From the NCBI GenBank assembly GCA_045542335.1, contig JAZQKV010000109.1, forward strand, positions 1 to 9,455: a DNA stretch of 9,455 nt. Direction: 5' to 3'. Below, piece after piece: positions 6,481 to 9,455 of this stretch (its first letter is position 1; each line of letters starts with the position of its first letter). This DNA is from CAKSUT01 sp045542335. GTDB taxonomy: Bacteria > Bacillota > Clostridia > Oscillospirales > CAG-382. The notes under the pieces are model-generated. The model had not been told where the DNA came from. It was given only the letters and a program-made list of their open reading frames with translations, and did not search any database. The position numbers and the translations under genes are program-made.

Positions 6481-6501
6481 CTTAAGAACTACGTTCTTAA
6501 G
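6481..6501. repeat. Conserved 21-base palindrome module, left arm
   Basis: CTTAAGAAC-TAC-GTTCTTAAG is a perfect inverted repeat with a three-base centre, followed by GATCTCCTTA. It is the best conserved module of the family, also found at 7035-7055 and 9363-9383. Confidence 0.85.
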
Positions 6502-6548
6502 GATCTCCTTATTGGTGCGAATTTGTTTGAAATACCGTCTGCTTGTAT

Positions 6549-6619
6549 GAAAGTTGCGAAGTTGCAAAGCAACATCGCAACTTTGTCAACAATCCGCTTT
6601 GCGGATTTTGCCGGAAAGT
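6549..6619 (+). repeat. 65-base extra block bounded by GAAAGT direct repeats
   Basis: GAAAGT occurs at 6549-6554 and 6614-6619. In the copy at 9421-9455 the flanks CTGCTTGTAT and CGCTACGCAGATT join directly across a single GAAAGT, and the right arm of copy 2 also lacks the block. The block contains two perfect hairpins, AAAGTTGCGA/TCGCAACTTT (6550-6584, with GTTGC/GCAAC inside) and AATCCGC-TTT-GCGGATT (6591-6607). It is either a nested insertion with target duplication or a block lost elsewhere by recombination between the short repeats. Confidence 0.75.
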
Positions 6620-6760
6620 CGCTACGCAGATTAGCATAAATACGTTTTACCTATTTATTTTATAGGTTGTTTTGTTGCTTCAAAACTGTGCTTTCTTGCT
6701 CCGCTCCGTTTTCATAGGCAGAGATAAAGATTGTACAAGGGAGATGCAAAAACATTAAAG

Positions 6761-6854
6761 TTTTTCGCTGTACCTCATAACCGATTGCTTGAAAGAACAT
6801 TAAGACTTTTGAGATGTAAGTTACGAGGGACAACAAAAAGATTTAGAAAAAAGC
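6761..6854. repeat. Mini-copy nested in the centre of the element
   Basis: The left side TTTTTCGCTGTACCTCATAAC resembles the family's left terminus (TTTTCGTTATCCCTCATAAC at 9269-9288). The right side 6808-6854 matches 7117-7163 at roughly 40 of 47 positions, including GATGTAAGTTACGAGGGA and TTTAGAAAAAAGC. Together they form a mini inverted-repeat unit of about 94 bases with almost nothing inside. Confidence 0.55.
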
Positions 6855-7034
6855 TCTCCCATAATACCGACTTTCCCTCTGCGTGCGAATATGGAGCGGA
6901 GCAGATGCAGAACAACATAAGAATAACAAAATAACTTATAAATCATATTGGTAAATAGTATCTTTGCTTATTAGCGAAGCGACTTTCGCCTTTTGCAGAC
7001 GGTACTGCATATAGCTTCGCACTCTAAGGAGATT

Positions 7035-7055
7035 TTTAAGAACGTAGTTCTTAAA
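7035..7055. repeat. Conserved palindrome module, right arm
   Basis: TTTAAGAAC-GTA-GTTCTTAAA, a perfect 9 bp inverted repeat. It is preceded on the plus strand by TAAGGAGAT, the reverse complement of the ATCTCCTTA found after the palindrome in left arms. Confidence 0.85.
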
Positions 7056-7065
7056 CTTGTCTTTG

Positions 7066-7093
7066 GTTACTTTCTGCAAGAGCAGAAAGTAAC
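7066..7093. repeat. Variable-stem hairpin module, right arm
   Basis: GTTACTTTCTGC (7066-7077) pairs perfectly over 12 bp with GCAGAAAGTAAC (7082-7093) around an AAGA loop. It is a very stable potential RNA hairpin or cruciform. Confidence 0.8.
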
Positions 7094-7101
7094 ACCCCCG
7101 T

Positions 7102-7119
7102 AACCCGGTGAGGGTTTTT
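7102..7119 (+). terminator. Terminator-like hairpin at the element right end
   Basis: AACCC (7102-7106) pairs with GGGTT (7112-7116) around GGTGA, and T's continue to 7119. It follows the 12 bp hairpin at 7066-7093 on the same strand. It is the plus-strand exit of the element; the stem is short, so efficiency is uncertain. Confidence 0.45.
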
Positions 7120-7176
7120 GATATGTAAGTTATGAGGGAGAAGAAAAAGGTTTAGGAAAAAGCATCAGAATTATTA

Positions 7177-8199
7177 TTATTGCCAGTCAAATTGTACGCC
7201 TAAAGGGAAATTCTTGTCAAATACAAGCCTTGTAAATACTTCTCCACAGTCTTCGGGCGAAACATGCTCGTTGACAAATTGCGCAAAATTGACCCTGCCA
7301 CCCGAAATAAATCCAAGAAGTGTCTTCATGTCATCTCGCTGAGTGAAATATCCGGGCGAGGAATCGTGGGAGGGGCGCACATTGGTGTGTGCACCGATAA
7401 GCTGAACGCCTCTGCCGTGGACTTTTCTGTAATAATCAATGGTGAAGTTGGGGTCACGGGTACAGCCGAGAAGCGCAACTCTGCCTCGAATCGCCATGCA
7501 GTCAAGGGTTGTGTCAAGCGCCTGTCCGACTCCTGTCACCTCAATGGCTGTCTTCACGCCGTTGCCCTCTGTCAATGCCTTAACCTTTTGCGCAAAATCA
7601 GGCTCAAATGGGTCAAGAGCATAGTCCGCACCAAGCGACAACGCATATTCTCTGCGGCTTGCAACAGGGTCTGCGGCAATAATTGGATATGCTCCCACTG
7701 CACGCAAAAGATGTACCGCAAATGCACCGAGTATGCCAAGTCCCATTACAAGCGCACTTTCGCCTGCTTCAAGTCCGGTTTTTCTGATGGCGGCAAGGGG
7801 AAAAGTTGCAATCAGACAAGTTGCCGCCTCGGAAAGCGAAACATTTTCGGGGAGCTTGAAAACAAGTCCCTCGGGAACAACGTTGTAGCTCGAATGAGTT
7901 CCCCAGCATACAGCAACCCTGTCGCCGACTGCCACGCTCTTTACATTTGCTCCAATTGCCTCAACAATTCCCGATGAACAATATCCGCAGGTGCGGGGGA
8001 ATTGCGGCTCGGTGATGCTTTCGTCCCTCGGAAGGGTGGAAACGTTCATGTCACCTGTAATGTTGGCTTTTTCTGTGCCGGCACTGATTGTGGAATGGAC
8101 GGTTTTTACAAGGACGGAGTATGCGCCAATTTCGGGGACATCATTTTCGAGAAGCTCGGCGGTGTTGATTTTTGTAAAAGTTATTGTCTTACGCTTCAT
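7177..8199 (-). CDS. MDR-family dehydrogenase lacking the usual zinc ligands
   Basis: This is a 340-residue medium-chain dehydrogenase/reductase, NAD(P)-dependent, with an unknown alcohol, sugar or polyol substrate. The N-terminal GroES-like domain covers about 1-130 and the Rossmann domain about 145-270, with GLGILG (153-158). Asp177 at the end of the second strand favours NAD(H). Where zinc alcohol dehydrogenases have CGTD and GHE, this protein has SAGTE (39-43) and GYCSSG (72-77), and the four-cysteine structural zinc loop is absent. It resembles the branch annotated as BchC-like or oxidoreductase-associated zinc-binding dehydrogenases, which often sit in sugar or polyol gene sets; I infer a zinc-independent or altered mechanism. 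The ATG at 8199 is preceded by AAAGGA (8208-8213). Three TAA codons stand in a row at the end (7179 down to 7171). It is divergent from an AraC regulator that probably controls it. It has no clear terminator of its own before the repeat element. Confidence 0.88.
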   Translation of the reverse strand: MKRKTITFTKINTAELLENDVPEIGAYSVLVKTVHSTISAGTEKANITGDMNVSTLPRDESITEPQFPRTCGYCSSGIVEAIGANVKSVAVGDRVAVCWGTHSSYNVVPEGLVFKLPENVSLSEAATCLIATFPLAAIRKTGLEAGESALVMGLGILGAFAVHLLRAVGAYPIIAADPVASRREYALSLGADYALDPFEPDFAQKVKALTEGNGVKTAIEVTGVGQALDTTLDCMAIRGRVALLGCTRDPNFTIDYYRKVHGRGVQLIGAHTNVRPSHDSSPGYFTQRDDMKTLLGFISGGRVNFAQFVNEHVSPEDCGEVFTRLVFDKNFPLGVQFDWQ

Positions 8200-8239
8200 T
8201 TTGAAAATCCTTTCGTTTCAAAAAATTCATGTTGGCTTC

Positions 8240-8268
8240 ATTATATATTATTGAAATAAATTTTTCAA
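8240..8268 (-). promoter_or_regulatory. Promoter of the MDR dehydrogenase gene
   Basis: On the minus strand TTGAAA (8268-8263), exactly 17 bases, then TATAAT (8245-8240). It is a near-consensus sigma-A promoter 41 bases upstream of the start codon. Confidence 0.8.
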
Positions 8269-8279
8269 GGCATTATACT
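8251..8279 (+). promoter_or_regulatory. Promoter of the AraC-family regulator gene
   Basis: TTGAAA (8251-8256), exactly 17 bases, then TATACT (8274-8279), 54 bases before the start codon. Each promoter's -35 box lies in the spacer of the other. The two -35 boxes form the inverted repeat TTGAAATAAATTTTTCAA (8251-8268). Confidence 0.75.
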
Positions 8280-8333
8280 GTCATATGAGGGTACAATCCT
8301 GCAAATTGAATTTAACAAAGGAGAAAAGAAGCA

Positions 8334-9113
8334 ATGATTGACAGCGCAGATTTTCTTTCAAAATGCCATATATTTAAAGTTAACCGTGAAAAGAATTACA
8401 TTGCCGGCTCGTCCACAGGCTTTCCAAACCCCTGTTTTGGGTACATTTTAAGTGGAAAATCGGATTTTGTTGCAGGGGACACAACGCTTCATCTTGAAGC
8501 AGGAGATCTTGTGTTTATCCCCAAGGGACAGATATACACTTCATATTGGAGTGCCGAGCCATATGTGGAGCACTATTCTCTAAATTTTGAATTTGTGTCA
8601 GCCCGAGCAACACGCAATATGTTTGAATTTTCAAAACTTCATGCACCGCAAATCAAGGATTTATTTGACAGGCTGTATAGAAATGCCGTTTGTGAGGACA
8701 TTGAAAAGAGTTATTCCTGCTTGAGAGATTTTTACGACATACTCGATTTCGCCTCCGACAATCTTAAAAGGGCAAAAGTGGAAACGGAAAACGCTGTGAG
8801 AAAGGCGATTGACTATCTTGAGAGCAACAGTTCAGAGGAAATCAAGGTGTCTGTGCTTGCGAGAATGTGTTGCATGAGCGAATCGAAGTTTTACGCTTTG
8901 TTCAAGGAAACCGTTGGCTACACGCCGACAGATTACAAAAATCTTATAAAAATACGTCGTGTGGAGGAGCTTCTTTTGCAAAGTGACGACACGCTTGAGG
9001 AGATCTGCGAAAAGTGCGGATTTTCTTCGCCGACCTATTTGCGCCGTGTTTACAGGAAATTCACGGGGAAATCTCCGAGTGAGAGTCGCCGGTTGTCCGG
9101 CAATTTTTCTTGA
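8334..9113 (+). CDS. AraC-family transcriptional regulator with cupin sensor domain
   Basis: This is a 259-residue DNA-binding regulator. The N-terminal half (about 10-90) is a cupin-like ligand domain, with GYILSGKSDFVAGDTTLHLEAGDLVFIPKGQ (36-66) showing the GD...AGD..FIP.G pattern of AraC sensor domains that bind small ligands, often sugars. A helical linker spans about 100-150. The C-terminal AraC/XylS domain (about 153-253) has both helix-turn-helix units: VSVLARMCCMSESKFYALFKETVG and LEEICEKCGFSSPTYLRRVYRKFTGKSPSE. The protein ends shortly after, as usual. The ATG at 8334 is preceded by AAAGGAG (8317-8323). It is divergent from the MDR dehydrogenase, with interlocked promoters, so regulation of that gene and of itself is the natural inference. 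The ligand is unknown. There is no clear terminator after the stop; repeat units begin about 17 bases later. Confidence 0.93.
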   Translation: MIDSADFLSKCHIFKVNREKNYIAGSSTGFPNPCFGYILSGKSDFVAGDTTLHLEAGDLVFIPKGQIYTSYWSAEPYVEHYSLNFEFVSARATRNMFEFSKLHAPQIKDLFDRLYRNAVCEDIEKSYSCLRDFYDILDFASDNLKRAKVETENAVRKAIDYLESNSSEEIKVSVLARMCCMSESKFYALFKETVGYTPTDYKNLIKIRRVEELLLQSDDTLEEICEKCGFSSPTYLRRVYRKFTGKSPSESRRLSGNFS

Positions 9114-9130
9114 TTTTTCTTTGCTTTATA

Positions 9131-9320
9131 AAATCTTTTCGTTTTCCCTCATAGCCTATAATTGTTCTGTTCTCTACCGAGAACGGAGGATAAATTAATT
9201 TTTTTCTTTCCCCTCATAACTTATAATTGTTCTATTCTCTGCCGAGAACGGGGGGATAAATTAAATCTTTTCGTTATCCCTCATAACTTATAATTATTCT
9301 GTTCTCTACCGAGAACGGGG
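9131..9320 (+). repeat. Three tandem copies of the element left-end unit (about 66 bases each)
   Basis: CCCTCATA begins at 9146, 9211 and 9278, giving periods of 65 and 67 bases. Each unit has a T-rich lead (TCTTTTCGTT-like), CCCTCATAACTTATAATT, and a hairpin GTTCTC-TACC-GAGAAC followed by G's (9169-9184, 9234-9249 with one arm mismatch, 9301-9316). GGATAAATTAA joins units 1-2 and 2-3. TATAAT is at 9157, 9222 and 9289, always seven bases before the hairpin. The complete copy at 6363 has one such unit. Confidence 0.88.
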
Positions 9321-9455
9321 GTTCCACTTTCTGCTTCCCCAGAAAGTGGAGTAAAGAGGGGATTTAAGAACTACGTTCTTAAAGATCTCCTTTAGGGTGC
9401 GAAGCTTTATGTTTCATCTTCTGCTTGTATGAAAGTCGCTACGCAGATTTCAAAA
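9321..9455 (+). repeat. Left arm of a further element (copy 3, running out of the window)
   Basis: This continues from the third tandem unit with the modules of a left arm in order: hairpin TCCACTTTCT/AGAAAGTGGA (9323-9350, identical to the reverse complement of 1-28), TAAAGA, palindrome TTTAAGAAC-TAC-GTTCTTAAA (9363-9383), GATCTCCTTTAGGGTGCGAAGC, and CTGCTTGTATGAAAGTCGCTACGCAGATT (9421-9449, here in an ungapped form). The rest should lie beyond the window. No gene is seen. Confidence 0.85.

Larger units (their letters stand above)
6363..7162 (+). repeat. Complete 800-base fold-back mosaic repeat element (copy 2), possible ncRNA or MITE-like element
   Basis: The segment runs from CTTTTT (6363) to AAAAAG (7162) and is a large imperfect inverted repeat. 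The left arm (6363 to about 6680) matches the reverse complement of the right arm (about 6921 to 7162). Conserved blocks in order from each end are CCCTCATAAC, a small hairpin, a GTTC/GTTA...TTTCTGC hairpin, CCAAAGA, the palindrome TTAAGAACTACGTTCTTAA, TCTCCTT, GTGCGAA, TACCGTCTGC, GAAAGTCGCT.CGC and TTTACC...GTT.TTTTGTT. The left arm has an extra 65-base block. About 240 bases of unique centre contain GCTCCGCTCC (6698-6707) and its inverse (6893-6902), plus a nested mini-copy. No transposase and no credible ORF are present. Ends differ: a promoter-like box on the left, a terminator-like hairpin on the right. It fills the gap between two converging genes. I do not recognise the family, and no target-site duplication is evident. 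Confidence 0.82.

Noticed and set aside
6731..6934. 67-codon frame in the centre of the repeat element
   Set aside because: It starts with TTG, has no ribosome binding site, crosses a nested repeat unit and shows no domain; I treat it as chance.
6363..7162. Retron, group II intron or classical insertion sequence
   Set aside because: No reverse transcriptase or transposase frame, no intron domain V/VI hallmarks that I can recognise, and no clear target-site duplication.
7264..7977. 237-codon open frame opposite the MDR dehydrogenase gene
   Set aside because: Antisense to a well-supported gene; cysteine-rich, low-credibility translation with no ribosome binding site.
9131..9320. CRISPR array
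   Set aside because: Units are 65-67 bases and similar throughout, with no short repeat alternating with unique spacers and no cas genes.

Overview
The window looks like a chromosomal stretch from a low-to-mid GC Clostridia (Bacillota), probably a gut Oscillospiraceae/Ruminococcaceae-type bacterium. That placement is an inference. It rests on strong AAGGAGG-type ribosome binding sites, sigma-A-like promoters with extended -10 boxes, and the style of the proteins (PIG3-like reductase, SGNH esterase, AraC with cupin, ECF sigma with a small membrane anti-sigma). No tRNA, rRNA, CRISPR array or transposase gene is visible.

Layout. 1-344: the right end of a repeat element, two leader hairpins and a probable promoter. 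345-2401 (+): homoserine dehydrogenase, then an ECF sigma factor whose end overlaps a zinc-finger anti-sigma factor. 2491-4203 (+): an AMP-forming acyl-CoA synthetase ending in a strong terminator. 4385-5344 (-): a PIG3-like quinone oxidoreductase converging on the synthetase. 5345-5684: a 340-base divergent intergenic region. 5685-6308 (+): an SGNH/GDSL esterase with its own terminator. 6363-7162: an 800-base fold-back repeat element without a credible gene. 7177-8199 (-): a zinc-ligand-poor MDR dehydrogenase. 8334-9113 (+): an AraC-family regulator divergent from that dehydrogenase, with interlocking promoters. 9131-9455: three tandem repeat units leading into the left end of another copy of the element.

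The genes are mostly housekeeping or accessory metabolism, each in its own small unit. The clearest regulatory pairs are sigma/anti-sigma (1579-2401) and AraC regulator/divergent dehydrogenase (7177-9113).

The most unusual content is the repeat family. It has one complete copy (6363-7162), a right end (1-96), a left end (9131-9455, running out of the window) and a worn relic (about 4271-4336). It is a mosaic of hairpin modules, and several stems differ between copies yet still pair. Left ends carry a TATAAT box seven bases before a GTTCTC/GAGAAC hairpin; right ends carry a hairpin followed by a T-run on the same strand. All three non-relic copies point the same way. This suggests that the element is transcribed as a highly self-complementary non-coding RNA, or is a non-autonomous MITE-like element; the sequence alone cannot decide. 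I do not recognise the family.
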